In this document: positions 6,909 to 17,713 of the stretch, piece by piece
How the letters are laid out: each line of letters opens with the position of its first letter
Position numbering within the stretch: position 1 is the first letter of the stretch
DNA from: an uncultured Pseudomonadota bacterium
GTDB taxonomy: Bacteria > Myxococcota_A > UBA796 > SXON01
Length of the DNA: 38,836 bases
Assembly: GCA_903900265.1 (NCBI GenBank)
Contig: CAIUMM010000146.1
Coordinates: forward strand, 1 to 38,836
Reading direction: 5' to 3'
Notes under the pieces: model-generated
Told to the model about the DNA's origin: nothing
The model's database searches: none
Seen by the model: the letters and a program-made list of their open reading frames with translations, nothing else
Made by a program: the position numbers and the translations under genes

Positions 6909-8813
6909 TCATTCGCGATCGTAGCGGATCTCCACCTGCGGCATGGGAATCTCACTTTCTGGCAGCAAGCAGCGCAGCAGCACGTAGCCGGCGAGGTGCC
7001 CGGTGGTGTCGATCCAGTTTGGATGGCCCGGATCCCGTCCGGCGATGCAGATCTCGTAGCGCCCGTCCACCTGCTGGATCTGGCTGTGGTTGCGGTGCAC
7101 GCGGTGGTGCCGGTACTCCAGCGACTCCATCCAGGTGTTGTAGAGCGCAAAGCTCCAGTACCGCGCCTTGGGCGCCTCGCCGCGGATGTACAGGTGCTGG
7201 TCGGCGCCGATGCGGTACCACATCACGAGGTAGGTGTTGTCCGGCGTGGGAAACAGGGCTTCGCCGCCGATCGGGATGAAGCGGTTGAGCGCCGCGGCCT
7301 GCGCCATCTTGCGCGCTTCGGCGGTGCGTTGCATCACGCTGTCGAGGTTGCGCTGCGCGAGCTGAAAGCCACGCGCGAGGCTGGGGACGGTCAACGCCGC
7401 GGTAGGGTCCGGCCCGAGGCGCTCGATGTGCAGCGTCACCGGGGTCTGGGTGCTGCGGTCGGTGTAGTATTGGCGGACAAACACCGCAGTTTCATCCCCA
7501 TCCGCCTTCAACCACGCGCTGCCGTCCCCGGGATCACTGCGCCGGATGCGCACCTCAAAAGTGCCGTCAGGACGCACAAAGTGACGATCGGCGAGCCGAC
7601 CCGCCACGCGCCCGCCTTTGCCGTACAGCAGCATGCCGACGTAGACGGTGCCGGGCGCGATCTGGCCGCTCACCCGGTACTCGGGCTCGGCAGCGGCAGC
7701 GGCAAACCGGATCGGCGCGCGGAAGTAGTCGGCGTCGGGGTTGTCGGCGAACATCTTGCGGGTTGGGCTCTCGGCGTGATGAAACGCCGGTCGCTCGGCG
7801 TCGTTCTCTTCCACGAACATGTCGAGGCTCTGCGCGACCATGCGGGCGAGGAAGCGTCGGCCTTCCAGAGCGTCTTGATCATCCGGCACGTTCAGCGTCT
7901 GCTCGAGCGCGACGACGCGGGTGAAGAACCCTCGCATCGCTTCGGAGACCGCGGTGATCGGCGGGGGCGGCAGCGTCGACAGGTCATAGCCGAGGCTGCG
8001 GGCCAGCCCGTGCGTCTCTGGGCTGACGCTCGCGGGGTCGAAGCCTTCGAGCCACGCCGTCGCCAGCTCGGGCTGCACCTTGCCGCGCCCGGCGAGGTTC
8101 GGGTCCCCGACCGCGCGCGCTCCCGGCGGCCCTTCGCGCATCCGGTCTCCCTCGTAGGGCTGCGCCATCGCGGGGTCGTAGCGCACGCCCACCACGTTGG
8201 ACACGCGCTGCAGCGCTGCGGCCGCGCTCTCCGGGGACGCGACGAGGTCTTCGTAGTGGACGGTGACCTTGCGCTCGGCGGGGATGGTCTCGAGGAAGCC
8301 TTGGATGTTGCTGTTGGCGTAGTACCAGATGCTGCGGGCGTCGGGCGCGTAGCCTTGCAGGATCACCTCGGCCATCGGCATGTTCTCGATGCTGCGCGTC
8401 ACGCTGCCCGGGTGGCGGAGGATCCACACCCAGCGGGCGTCGGGGAACCAGCGCGCGAGCCGCGCCATCGCGCTTGGATCGGCCGAGAGGTGCGGGCACT
8501 TGTCGACGAGGATGCGCTCGCCTAAGGCTTCGATCAGGCGTTGGTACACCTCGGGCACGGTGAGCGACTCCCACTCGGCCTCGAGGGCTTTGGCAGCGTC
8601 AACGTCGACGCCGTGCAGCTCCATCAGCGTGCGCCGCAGGCCGCCTTTTTCCCAGAAGCGCTCGTCCAGCTTCTTGCGACGCTCGGCCATGGTCGCGAAC
8701 GGCGCGATCACCATCTCGGGCGGCGAAAAGAGCTGCGGGTGACCGGCGAGCATCACCCGCAGCAGCGTGGTTCCAGAGCGGGGGGCACCAAGGACGAAGA
8801 CGGGAGAGGGCAT
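6909..8813 (-). CDS. Sulfotransferase with C-terminal DUF1214-like domain
   Basis: A 634-residue protein from ATG 8813; the open frame extends further upstream but the Rossmann strand begins right at this Met. MPSPVFVLGAPRSGTTLLRV (1-20) is the 5'-phosphosulfate-binding loop of PAPS sulfotransferases, and WVWILRHPGSVTRS (about 150) is the 3'-phosphate motif; the domain ends near residue 300. The remainder has no sulfotransferase homology: a beta-rich stretch (about 390-480), a helix, then ARYWSFALYNTWMES, NHSQI and DPGHPNWIDTTGH, which resemble the DUF1214 signature (R-W-S-xx-LY, NW, lR). A cytoplasmic enzyme acting on a lipid, sterol or glycan is likely. It sits between the FG-GAP lipoprotein gene and the glycosyltransferase gene, same strand. 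Confidence 0.82.
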   Translation of the reverse strand: MPSPVFVLGAPRSGTTLLRVMLAGHPQLFSPPEMVIAPFATMAERRKKLDERFWEKGGLRRTLMELHGVDVDAAKALEAEWESLTVPEVYQRLIEALGERILVDKCPHLSADPSAMARLARWFPDARWVWILRHPGSVTRSIENMPMAEVILQGYAPDARSIWYYANSNIQGFLETIPAERKVTVHYEDLVASPESAAAALQRVSNVVGVRYDPAMAQPYEGDRMREGPPGARAVGDPNLAGRGKVQPELATAWLEGFDPASVSPETHGLARSLGYDLSTLPPPPITAVSEAMRGFFTRVVALEQTLNVPDDQDALEGRRFLARMVAQSLDMFVEENDAERPAFHHAESPTRKMFADNPDADYFRAPIRFAAAAAEPEYRVSGQIAPGTVYVGMLLYGKGGRVAGRLADRHFVRPDGTFEVRIRRSDPGDGSAWLKADGDETAVFVRQYYTDRSTQTPVTLHIERLGPDPTAALTVPSLARGFQLAQRNLDSVMQRTAEARKMAQAAALNRFIPIGGEALFPTPDNTYLVMWYRIGADQHLYIRGEAPKARYWSFALYNTWMESLEYRHHRVHRNHSQIQQVDGRYEICIAGRDPGHPNWIDTTGHLAGYVLLRCLLPESEIPMPQVEIRYDRE

Positions 8814-8895
8814 CGGGGGCAGGTAACGTGGCCGTTGGCTCACCCGCAGGCGCGTGAGGGCCGGCTGCGGGAGTCCCGAGCCGGCCCGGTGCCGC

Positions 8896-10254
8896 TCAGC
8901 CCCCGCAGGCGCCGAGCGCGAAGTGCACGTTGGTGTAGGCGTCAAAGAACGCTACGTCGCCGCACCCATCCGCGTTGACGTCGCCGGCCGCGAGGTTCGA
9001 CCCGTACCCGTAGCTCCACGGCGCGATGTCGAAGTCGGTGTGCTCGGCGGCGGCGAAGCCGTCCTCCCCGCGCAGGTTCCAGGAGAGCTGGGCCGAAGAG
9101 TAGGAGCTGTGGTCGGTGTACTCGTAGTGGTAGAGGCTCTCCAAGGCGTCCTTGGTGCCGTCGCCATCGAGGTCGTAGCCGACCGCGCCCGTCGGGGTGC
9201 TCTCGAAGTCGTTGATGCGCAGGAACTCGGCGTGGCCCACGTTGGGGTCGTAGAATTGCAGTCCGTCGGTGCCCGTGCTGACCAGCTCGTCGCTCCCGTC
9301 GCCGTCGTAGTCGGTGTTGAACCCGTAGGAGATGGAGTCGTTGGAAAAGCGCAGGTTCGTCAAACCCGAGAGATAGATAAAATCGGAGCCCCAGTAGTCG
9401 TACAGCTCCACCGAGTAAACGTAGCCGGCGCTGTAGGCGTCGGTGAAGATCGCGGACTGACGACCGTTGCCGTCGAGGTCAGCGGCGATCATCGTGTACG
9501 CATACAGGTAGCTGTACACTTGGTAGGAGTAGGTGAATCCAAGTGCGCCCGCGCTGTCCCGACCAAGAACGTCGATCCGCCCAGTGCCGTCGTAGTTCTG
9601 CCCAGCCACGACCACCTCGGGTGCGCCATCGCCGTCCAAGTCGGCGGAGCCAAGCGTCAGCGGGTAGGATCCGTCGACTGCTGCCCAGTTCACTTCGGCC
9701 CGGAAGCGGCCGGAGGCGCCCGCGAACAGCGAGATGGTGTTGCCGAAGGTCGCGACGAGGTCGGGGATGCCATCGTCGGTGAGGTCGACGAGGATCGGCG
9801 AGGGATAGTAGCCGCTCGGCGCGCTGTTGGTCACGGTCGGGGTGCCGAACGTGCCGTCGCCGTTACTCGGGTAGACCGAGATGGTGAGCTGGTAGGCGAG
9901 GCCGTCGGAGGTGACCGTAGGCTGGGTGACGATGAGGTCGTCGAGCCCATCACGGTTCATGTCGGTGAGCCACACCCCGTTGGCCATGCTGTAGGTCTCC
10001 GCCTCGATCACGGTGGTGTCCGCGCCGGGCGCCCAAGCCGGGGCGGGCCCGCCAGAGTCGGGCTCTGCGGCGGTGTCTTCGCCAGAGTCGTCGGGCGCAG
10101 TGTCGGTGGTGCCGCCGGAGTCGGTCGTGCCGCCGGAGTCGTCGGCCGCGTCCCCGGAGTCGGGGGGCTGGGTGACGTCTACCTCGGTGGACGCTGGGAG
10201 GTTCACTTCGACAAAGCTGCAGCCGGTGAGGGCGAGGGAGAGAAGAAGGCTCAT
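8896..10254 (-). CDS. FG-GAP/VCBS repeat lipoprotein
   Basis: A 452-residue lipoprotein. The start ATG (10252-10254) has CCGGAG 8 bases upstream and gives an unusually short signal, MSLLLSLALTGC, with Cys12 as the lipidated residue. A low-complexity linker of DSGGTTD-type repeats (about 25-75) follows. The body carries seven calcium-binding loops of the FG-GAP/VCBS type: DMNRDGLDD, DLTDDGIPD, DLDGDGAPE, DLDGNGRQS, DYDGDGSDE, DLDGDGTKD and DVNADGCGD, enough for one seven-bladed integrin-like propeller. Such proteins sit on the outer membrane or surface and bind calcium; the ligand is unknown. Between loops the sequence is strikingly Tyr-rich. A strong hairpin lies in its 5' leader. It is the first gene of a minus-strand run with the sulfotransferase and glycosyltransferase. 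Confidence 0.8.
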   Translation of the reverse strand: MSLLLSLALTGCSFVEVNLPASTEVDVTQPPDSGDAADDSGGTTDSGGTTDTAPDDSGEDTAAEPDSGGPAPAWAPGADTTVIEAETYSMANGVWLTDMNRDGLDDLIVTQPTVTSDGLAYQLTISVYPSNGDGTFGTPTVTNSAPSGYYPSPILVDLTDDGIPDLVATFGNTISLFAGASGRFRAEVNWAAVDGSYPLTLGSADLDGDGAPEVVVAGQNYDGTGRIDVLGRDSAGALGFTYSYQVYSYLYAYTMIAADLDGNGRQSAIFTDAYSAGYVYSVELYDYWGSDFIYLSGLTNLRFSNDSISYGFNTDYDGDGSDELVSTGTDGLQFYDPNVGHAEFLRINDFESTPTGAVGYDLDGDGTKDALESLYHYEYTDHSSYSSAQLSWNLRGEDGFAAAEHTDFDIAPWSYGYGSNLAAGDVNADGCGDVAFFDAYTNVHFALGACGG

Positions 10255-10279
10255 CGTGGATCTCCGGTGGTTGGGTTGG

Positions 10280-10303
10280 ACCAAGTCGCGGGTGCGACTT
10301 GGT
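10280..10303 (-). promoter_or_regulatory. Perfect 10-bp hairpin in the leader of the FG-GAP lipoprotein gene
   Basis: ACCAAGTCGC (10280-10289) and GCGACTTGGT (10294-10303) form a perfect 10-bp stem with a 4-base loop, 25 bases upstream of the lipoprotein start and its GGAG. It could be an operator or an mRNA hairpin that affects translation; there is no T-tract. It lies in the 302-base divergent gap 10255-10556, which otherwise holds one further hairpin and no gene. Confidence 0.4.
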
Positions 10304-10452
10304 TGTAGTTGGCATGAGTACGGTACCTGCTCGGGAGCGGACCCCACAAGCAATTTGTGACAACTGCTTCCCGCTTTGCAGCAACTAGACAATTGGACCC
10401 GTCGCGCTCGCCGGTCCCCGTGTCGCTTCGTCGCTACGCCATCGTGGGCTCC

Positions 10453-10488
10453 TGTGTCCTGAGCGGCGGCCTTGTCGCCGCCGACACA
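10453..10488 (+). promoter_or_regulatory. Compound hairpin upstream of the acyl-CoA ligase gene
   Basis: TGTGTC (10453-10458) pairs with GACACA (10483-10488) and GCGGCG (10463-10468) with CGCCGC (10476-10481), leaving a 7-base loop and small bulges. It ends 68 bases before the proposed TTG start of the ligase gene. It may be a leader structure; in such GC-rich DNA it could also be chance. Confidence 0.25.
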
Positions 10489-10556
10489 CAGTGCGGGCGC
10501 GGCTGCGAGCTTGTCCTCAGGCCCGCCGTTTGCTAACCTGCACACAGAGGTGCTTT

Positions 10557-12215
10557 TTGGCTCAGCTGATCCTGGATGATGTGTACGATTGGGAGACGAA
10601 GGCCAAGGACCGCGTCTACCTCACCCAGCCGCTCGGCGGCGTCGCCGTGGAGGACTACACCTGGGGACGGGTGGTCGGGGAGGCTCGACGCGTGGCGGCT
10701 CACCTGCGTTCGCTCGGGCTGCAGCCCGGCGACAAGGTGGGGATGCTCTCCAAGAATTGCGCCCACTTCTTCATGGCCGAGCTGGCGATCTGGATGGGCG
10801 GTTTTACGACGGTCGCCATCTTCCCGACCGAGGGACCCGACACGGTGCGGTACGTGCTTGAGCACAGCGAAGCCAAGGCGCTGTTCGTCGGCAAGCTCGA
10901 CACCTGGAGCGCTCAGGAGCCCGGCGTGCCGGCCCACTTGCCGCGCGTCGCCTTCCCGCTGGCGCCGCCCACGTCGTTCGACACGTGGGATGCGATCGTC
11001 GCGCGCACTGCGCCGCTCGACGGTCGCCCGTCGCGGAGCCCCGACGACCTCGCGATGATCATCTACACCTCGGGCTCCACGGGAACGCCGAAGGGCGTGA
11101 TGCACAGCTTTGGCCGCATCACCCAAGCCGCCCGGGGGATCGTGAAGGAGCTCGAGATCTCCGCGGAGGAGCGCTACATCTCCTACCTTCCGCTCGCGCA
11201 CGTCTTTGAGCGGGCGTATGTCGAGGTGTCGTCGATGGTCGCGGGCTCGCACGTGTTCTTTGCTGAGGCGCTCGACACCTTCGTCGCCGACCTCAAACGT
11301 GCGCGGCCGACCTTGTTCATCTCGGTGCCCCGGCTCTGGCTCAAGTTCCAGCAGGGCGTGTTCACAAAGATGCCGCCGTCGCGGCTCGATCTCCTGCTCA
11401 AGATCCCGATCGTGAAGGGGATCATCTCCAAGAAGGTGCTCACCGGCCTCGGCCTCGACAGCGTCCGCGTCGCTGGCAGCGGCTCGGCGCCGATCCCCGC
11501 GGACCTCATCGCGTGGTACCGGCGCCTGGGTCTGAACTTGCGTGAAGGCTACGCGATGACCGAGGACTTCGCGTATTCGCACCTCTCCCGCGAAGACAAT
11601 TGCGTCCCCGGGTACGTCGGCCAACCCTACGCCGAGGTCGAGGTGCGCATCGCCGAGGACGGCGAGGTCCTCATCAAGTCCCCCGGCCAGATGATCGGCT
11701 ACTACAAGAGCCCGGAGCTCACGGCTGAGGTGATGACGGCCGATGGCTTCTTCCGGACCGGGGACAAGGGCGAGCGGCGTCCGGACGGGCTCCTCAAGCT
11801 CACCGGCCGGCTCAAAGAGCTCTTCAAGACCGCCAAGGGCAAGTATGTGGCGCCCGCGCCGATTGAGAACAAGCTCAACGAACACCCGCTCATCGAGCTC
11901 TCCTGCGTTTCGGGGAGCGGCTGTCCGTCCGCCTATGCGCTGGTCGTGCTCGCCGAGGACATCCGCCCGAAGATGGCCGAAGCGGCCACCCGCACCCGCG
12001 TGGAGCAGGAGCTTGGCGCTTGGCTTGAGCAGGTGAACAAGACGCTCTCCGGGTACGAGCAGCTCCAGATGATCGTCGTGAGCCCCGAGCCTTGGACGGT
12101 TGAAAACGGCTTCCTGACGCCTACGCTCAAGATCAAACGATCGAGGATCGAAGCGTCGGTGGAGTCGAAGTTCGATGGTTGGTTCGCGACGAAGGGATCG
12201 GTGCTCTGGGGCTGA
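10557..12215 (+). CDS. AMP-dependent long-chain fatty-acid-CoA ligase
   Basis: About 552 residues, from a TTG at 10557 with AGAGG 6 bases upstream; the frame is open further 5' but those codons are not family-like. It is an ANL-superfamily adenylating enzyme: IIYTSGSTGTPKGVMHS (about 168-184) is the phosphate-binding loop, SYLPLAHVFERAYVE is typical of long-chain acyl-CoA synthetases, GYAMTEDFAYSH is motif A5, FRTGDKGERRPDGLLKLTGR is the hinge, and LFKTAKGKYVAPAPIE holds the catalytic C-terminal Lys region. It activates a fatty acid to acyl-AMP and then acyl-CoA. The motif order and LPLAHVFER favour the long-chain FadD/FAA type over acetate or peptide synthetases. It is cytosolic or loosely membrane-bound. 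It is monocistronic, converging on the DUF1801 gene. Confidence 0.87.
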   Translation: MAQLILDDVYDWETKAKDRVYLTQPLGGVAVEDYTWGRVVGEARRVAAHLRSLGLQPGDKVGMLSKNCAHFFMAELAIWMGGFTTVAIFPTEGPDTVRYVLEHSEAKALFVGKLDTWSAQEPGVPAHLPRVAFPLAPPTSFDTWDAIVARTAPLDGRPSRSPDDLAMIIYTSGSTGTPKGVMHSFGRITQAARGIVKELEISAEERYISYLPLAHVFERAYVEVSSMVAGSHVFFAEALDTFVADLKRARPTLFISVPRLWLKFQQGVFTKMPPSRLDLLLKIPIVKGIISKKVLTGLGLDSVRVAGSGSAPIPADLIAWYRRLGLNLREGYAMTEDFAYSHLSREDNCVPGYVGQPYAEVEVRIAEDGEVLIKSPGQMIGYYKSPELTAEVMTADGFFRTGDKGERRPDGLLKLTGRLKELFKTAKGKYVAPAPIENKLNEHPLIELSCVSGSGCPSAYALVVLAEDIRPKMAEAATRTRVEQELGAWLEQVNKTLSGYEQLQMIVVSPEPWTVENGFLTPTLKIKRSRIEASVESKFDGWFATKGSVLWG

Positions 12216-12232
12216 TCGCCGGTCTCGGCACT

Positions 12233-12259
12233 CGGGGGCGCGATGCACATCCGCCCCCG
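12233..12259. terminator. GC hairpin between convergent genes
   Basis: CGGGGGCG (12233-12240) and CGCCCCCG (12252-12259) form a perfect 8-bp stem with an 11-base loop, between the stop of the acyl-CoA ligase gene and the stop of the DUF1801 gene. It could end transcription from both sides, but no T-tract follows on either strand. Confidence 0.4.
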
Positions 12260-12279
12260 CGCGGCGTGGCGATCGACGC

Positions 12280-12720
12280 TCAGCCGATGCGCACGAGCAC
12301 GCCCTTGTTCTTTGCGACGTTCTTGTAGTCCCACTGGATGTCCCTCGCTTTCGCCAGCCATCGTTCCATCGCGGGGGCGTCGACTTCCCTGGCGCCGGCG
12401 AACCGTGCCTCGGCGGCTTTGAACTTTCCGACGGGCGACAGCGCGGGCTCGTCGAACGACTGCCCGCTCCAGAACAGCAGCCGCACGCCTTCTTTGTGGA
12501 CGCTGTAGCCGACCACCGGGTTGCCCTCGAGAAAGAACACGGGGTGCCCGTGCCAGACCTTCCCGACGGCTTCGGGCAGCGCGCCTGCGATGATCGCGGC
12601 GAGCGCCTCACAGGTGGGACGATCGGTCTCGGTCTGCGCCGCGTGGTACGCGGCGACGTCGGGGGGCGTCGGCGTGTACGCGGTCACGGGCGACCGTTCA
12701 GGGAGGATGGGAGACAGCAA
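12280..12720 (-). CDS. DUF1801-family protein
   Basis: Up to 146 residues. The central GKVWHGHPVFFLEGNPVVGY, followed by GVRLLFWSGQSFDEP and a C-terminal DIQWDYKNVAK, fits the small alpha/beta YdhG/DUF1801 family, whose members include frataxin-like iron-binding proteins and many of unknown role. The start is uncertain: a TTG at 12720 opens the frame, while a GTG at 12687 begins just before the first family-like residues (TAYTPTPPDVAAYH); neither has a good ribosome site. It is cytosolic and has no signal peptide. It is divergent from the lipoprotein gene at 12817 across 97 bases. A specific function cannot be given. Confidence 0.7.
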   Translation of the reverse strand: MLSPILPERSPVTAYTPTPPDVAAYHAAQTETDRPTCEALAAIIAGALPEAVGKVWHGHPVFFLEGNPVVGYSVHKEGVRLLFWSGQSFDEPALSPVGKFKAAEARFAGAREVDAPAMERWLAKARDIQWDYKNVAKNKGVLVRIG

Positions 12721-12816
12721 CCGCGGCTTGGGGAGCGCATGGGGTCATCGTACGCCCAACGCCCGCGCGCCCGCAAGTCGCGGTCGCCATCGTGCTCTAT
12801 CGGTTAGCGTCGCGGG

Positions 12817-13347
12817 ATGCGTAGGTCGCTCCCGCTGCTCCCCATTTCGTGTGCTGTTTTTGCGTGGCTCAGCCTCGCGTGCGCGGGGGGAAAGCGGGAC
12901 GGCGACTCCGATTGCAGCGGCCGCTGCGACAGCGCGAGCGACACCGGCGATGCCTACGCCGAGTTTACCCATTGGGACGGCACCCGGCGCTTCTACGGCT
13001 CGGGCTGCGACGACACCTTCCACGAGACGGGTGAGCGCATCCCCGCCGATGCGGCGCTCTCCGCGGAGCTGGCGGTCGTGTGCTGGGAGTGCGACGCCTT
13101 TTTCGAGATGACCCCAGACGTGGACTTCCTCTGCGGGTCGATCGACGTTCACGGCGACTACATCGGCGTGACCTTCGCGGGCGCCGACTCCCGGGCCGAG
13201 GTGCTCTACCAGAACTCCCAGGGCGTCTACACCTCGGTCGACAGCGCCGACGCCACCGTGGACGGCGCTGCGGTCACCTTCAAGTACGCCGTCGACAGCC
13301 TCGACATGAAGGTGGACGTCGACGGGACGCTGTCCGCTGGGTCGTGA
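12817..13347 (+). CDS. Small lipoprotein, hypothetical
   Basis: A 176-residue lipoprotein with an n-region MRRS, hydrophobic core and lipobox LSLAC (Cys22). The mature start is an Asp/Ser/Cys-rich linker (GDSDCSGRCDSASDTGD). The remainder is a small beta-rich domain with Cys pairs (GSGCDDTFHETGE, VVCWECDAFFEM, FLCGS) that may form disulfides, consistent with export. Position and character match the other lipoproteins of this window. I recognise no family. It is convergent with the helicase gene, whose stop is 54 bases away. Confidence 0.65.
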   Translation: MRRSLPLLPISCAVFAWLSLACAGGKRDGDSDCSGRCDSASDTGDAYAEFTHWDGTRRFYGSGCDDTFHETGERIPADAALSAELAVVCWECDAFFEMTPDVDFLCGSIDVHGDYIGVTFAGADSRAEVLYQNSQGVYTSVDSADATVDGAAVTFKYAVDSLDMKVDVDGTLSAGS

Positions 13348-13401
13348 GCGGGGCGCTTCACGCTGCTCCGCTGGACCTCGCCGCTCTCCGACTCCCCCGC
13401 C

Positions 13402-15114
<1,713 letters not shown>

Positions 15115-15217
15115 AAGGTGTTCCTTGGTAGCGTTACAGGGGCGCGGGATAACGCAGCGGTGGCCCCGGTGTAGGGTAGATCGCGTGCTTGGGGCGCATG
15201 CGGGATAGCGCGCCAGA

Positions 15218-17713
15218 ATGAGCGCCCCTGACTCCCCCGCCACCCGTACGCTGCTGGTCCTTGGCTGGTCCGACATCCTTGCCCAGGTCGCGCTGGCGTG
15301 CCGTACGCTCGCGGGGGCGCGCGCAGCGGCTGAGATCGCGCTGTTGTCGGACGCTTCGGCGGTGCGCGGCGTCTACGCGTCGGTGCGGGAGCTCGGCGAG
15401 CTCGAGCGCGGCGGGCTGCGGTGCCCGGTCGGCGCGGTGAACGACATCGGTCCGGCTGTAGAGCGCGCCGGCCGCGGCCTCACCTTGGAGATGGAAGACC
15501 TGCGCGCGGTCGGCAGCGGCCTCGAGGGCTTGCACATCCTGCGACGTTGGGCCGAGTCGGTGGCGGAGGAGGCCCCGGCGGTGTTCGCGATCGCGCACCC
15601 GATCGAGGTGGATAACGAGCTCGCGCAGCTTCTACGCCGCAGCTTTGACGCTACCGGGCAGCTCTCCGGCAAAGAATACCCGCAGCTCGATGAGCTCCGT
15701 CGCCGGCGCGAGAGCCTGAAGTCGCGCATCCACAGCACCCTCGACGAGCTGATGCGCGACGACGGGCTGGGGGCGCTGCTGCAGGACCGCTACTTCACCG
15801 AGCGCAACGGCCGTTACGTGCTGCCGGTCAAGTCCAGCTTTCGCAAGGGCATCGGCATCGTGCACGGCACGTCGCAGTCCGGCGAGACGGTGTACATCGA
15901 GCCGGCGGCGGTCGTGGAGCTGCACAACGACTTGACCGAGGCCGAAGCCTCGTTGTTCCGCGAGGAGCGGCGCATCTTGGGCGAGCTGTCGGATCGCGTG
16001 GGACGAGGTCGGACGCCGATCCTGCGCAGCCTCGCGGCGGCGGTGCGCCTCGATCTGATCTGCGCGCGCGTCACCTTTGGAGCGCGTCTGGGCGCGACGA
16101 TCCCGGCGGTACACACCGAAGGCGTGATCACCGTGGTGGACGCGCGTCACCCGCTGTTGGCGTTCAACGCCATTCCTTCGGCGGAGAACCCCAACCCCCG
16201 CGCGGTGGTCGCGAATGATCTTTCGCTCACGCCCCAGGCCCCGGGCTTGGTGTTGACCGGGCCGAACGCCGGCGGCAAGACGGTGGCGCTGAAGACGCTG
16301 GGGCTGTTCGCGTTGCTGGTGCGCGCGGGCCTGCCCGTTCCGGCGGCGCCGGGCGCGCGCGTGGACCTTTTTGACCCGATCTTCGCGGACATCGGCGACC
16401 AACAGTCGGTGCAGGAGGGCTTGTCGACGTTCTCGGCCCATGTGCGCTCGCTCACGCACGCGGTCGCGCTGACCTCGGCGGCAGCGCCGGGCGCCGCGCT
16501 GGTGCTCATCGATGAGATCACCGCGGGCACCGATCCCTCGCAGGGCGCGGCGCTCGCCCGCGCGGTGGTGGAGCAGCTCGTCGACAACGGCGCGCGCGTC
16601 GCCGTGACGACGCACTTCCCGGAGATGAAGGCGCTCGCGGCGGCCGACGCGCGATTTTCGGTGGCGGCCGCGCAGTTCGCCGATGGGAAACCCACCTTTC
16701 GCTTGGAGACCGGCGCGCCGGGCCCGTCCCACGCGATGGCGATCGCCCGCCGCATGGGCATGCCGGCGGCGGTGCTGGACCGCGCCGTAGCGGTGATGGA
16801 CGAGGCGAGCCGGGCGCTCACGCAGCAGCTGGAGGCGCTGGACGAGGAGCGCGGCCGTGCGCGGATCCAAGCCGAGCGGCTCGCCGCTGAGCGCGTGGAG
16901 ATGACGCGCCGCTTGGAGGAGCTGACCGCGCGCGAGGCGGTGCTGCAACGGCGCATTGATCGTGCGGTAGCCGAGGAGGTCGACAAGGCGCGCGTACGGC
17001 TGCGGGCGCGCGAGGATGAAGTGCGCGCGTTGGTCGCCGGCCTGCAGGCCAACCCCGAGATGCGCGCCGCGAACGAGGCGCTTCGTCAGGTGCGGCAGGT
17101 GGGCGCGGCGTTAGGCGAGCCCGAGGCCGGTGGTACCGGCGTGGGCGAGGCCGTACCGGTGGCCGCGCCCGTGGTCGCTTTTTCCGCCGGCCAGCGGGTG
17201 CGCCACCGCACCTTGGGCATCGTCGATATTGTAGAGGTGGGCGGCGACAAGATCCGCATCTCGCTGCGCGGCATGTTGAGCTGGGTGCCGGCGCGCGATC
17301 TGCAGGAGATCAGCGGCGCTAAGCCGAATGGCGGCAAGCCCAGCAAAGTCGACACGCGTCATCACCGCGAGGTCCATCCGAGCGCGCGGCCCCGCCCCGG
17401 TGCGCGCCCCGATTCGAGGCCCGACCCGTCCCGAGAATCCGCCGAGACCACCGGCGTTCACGTCGCGATGGCCCACAACACCATCGATCTGCGCGGCTTT
17501 CGCGTCGAGGATGCGTTCCCGGCGATGGAGCAGTTTTTTGATGGCTTGTCCAACCGGTCCAGCGTCGGGTTCATCCTGCACGGTCACGGCACCGGGGCGC
17601 TCAAGGTCGGCGTGCGGCAATGGCTGTCGAGCTCGTCCTACGTGCGTGATTTTCGCCCGGCCAACATCGAAGAGGGCGGCGATGCGTTCACCGTCGTGCG
17701 GTTTCGGGAGTGA
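15218..17713 (+). CDS. mutS2: Endonuclease MutS2
   Basis: An 831-residue MutS2. The N-terminal part has the core/clamp region of MutS proteins (YFTERNGRYVLPVKSS, IVHGTSQSGETVYIEP, both MutS2 signatures). The ABC-type ATPase follows: Walker A GPNAGGKT (348-355), ADIGDQQSVQEGLSTFSAHV (signature loop), Walker B LVLIDEITAGTDP (about 427-439) and THFPEMKALA. A coiled coil (about 530-620) and a KOW-like segment (VGGDKIRISLRGMLSW) lead to a C-terminal Smr nuclease domain, IDLRGFR (about 755) and HGHGTGAL (about 788). MutS2 acts against recombination and, in Bacillus, rescues collided ribosomes. Length and domain set are normal. It heads a four-gene unit; the next gene overlaps its stop by 4 bases (GTGA). 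Confidence 0.95.
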   Translation: MSAPDSPATRTLLVLGWSDILAQVALACRTLAGARAAAEIALLSDASAVRGVYASVRELGELERGGLRCPVGAVNDIGPAVERAGRGLTLEMEDLRAVGSGLEGLHILRRWAESVAEEAPAVFAIAHPIEVDNELAQLLRRSFDATGQLSGKEYPQLDELRRRRESLKSRIHSTLDELMRDDGLGALLQDRYFTERNGRYVLPVKSSFRKGIGIVHGTSQSGETVYIEPAAVVELHNDLTEAEASLFREERRILGELSDRVGRGRTPILRSLAAAVRLDLICARVTFGARLGATIPAVHTEGVITVVDARHPLLAFNAIPSAENPNPRAVVANDLSLTPQAPGLVLTGPNAGGKTVALKTLGLFALLVRAGLPVPAAPGARVDLFDPIFADIGDQQSVQEGLSTFSAHVRSLTHAVALTSAAAPGAALVLIDEITAGTDPSQGAALARAVVEQLVDNGARVAVTTHFPEMKALAAADARFSVAAAQFADGKPTFRLETGAPGPSHAMAIARRMGMPAAVLDRAVAVMDEASRALTQQLEALDEERGRARIQAERLAAERVEMTRRLEELTAREAVLQRRIDRAVAEEVDKARVRLRAREDEVRALVAGLQANPEMRAANEALRQVRQVGAALGEPEAGGTGVGEAVPVAAPVVAFSAGQRVRHRTLGIVDIVEVGGDKIRISLRGMLSWVPARDLQEISGAKPNGGKPSKVDTRHHREVHPSARPRPGARPDSRPDPSRESAETTGVHVAMAHNTIDLRGFRVEDAFPAMEQFFDGLSNRSSVGFILHGHGTGALKVGVRQWLSSSSYVRDFRPANIEEGGDAFTVVRFRE

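Noticed and set aside
8814..8945. Longer N-terminus for the sulfotransferase
   Set aside because: The open frame continues upstream and overlaps the end of the lipoprotein gene, but those 44 residues are Pro/Arg-rich without homology and the family begins directly at the Met at 8813.
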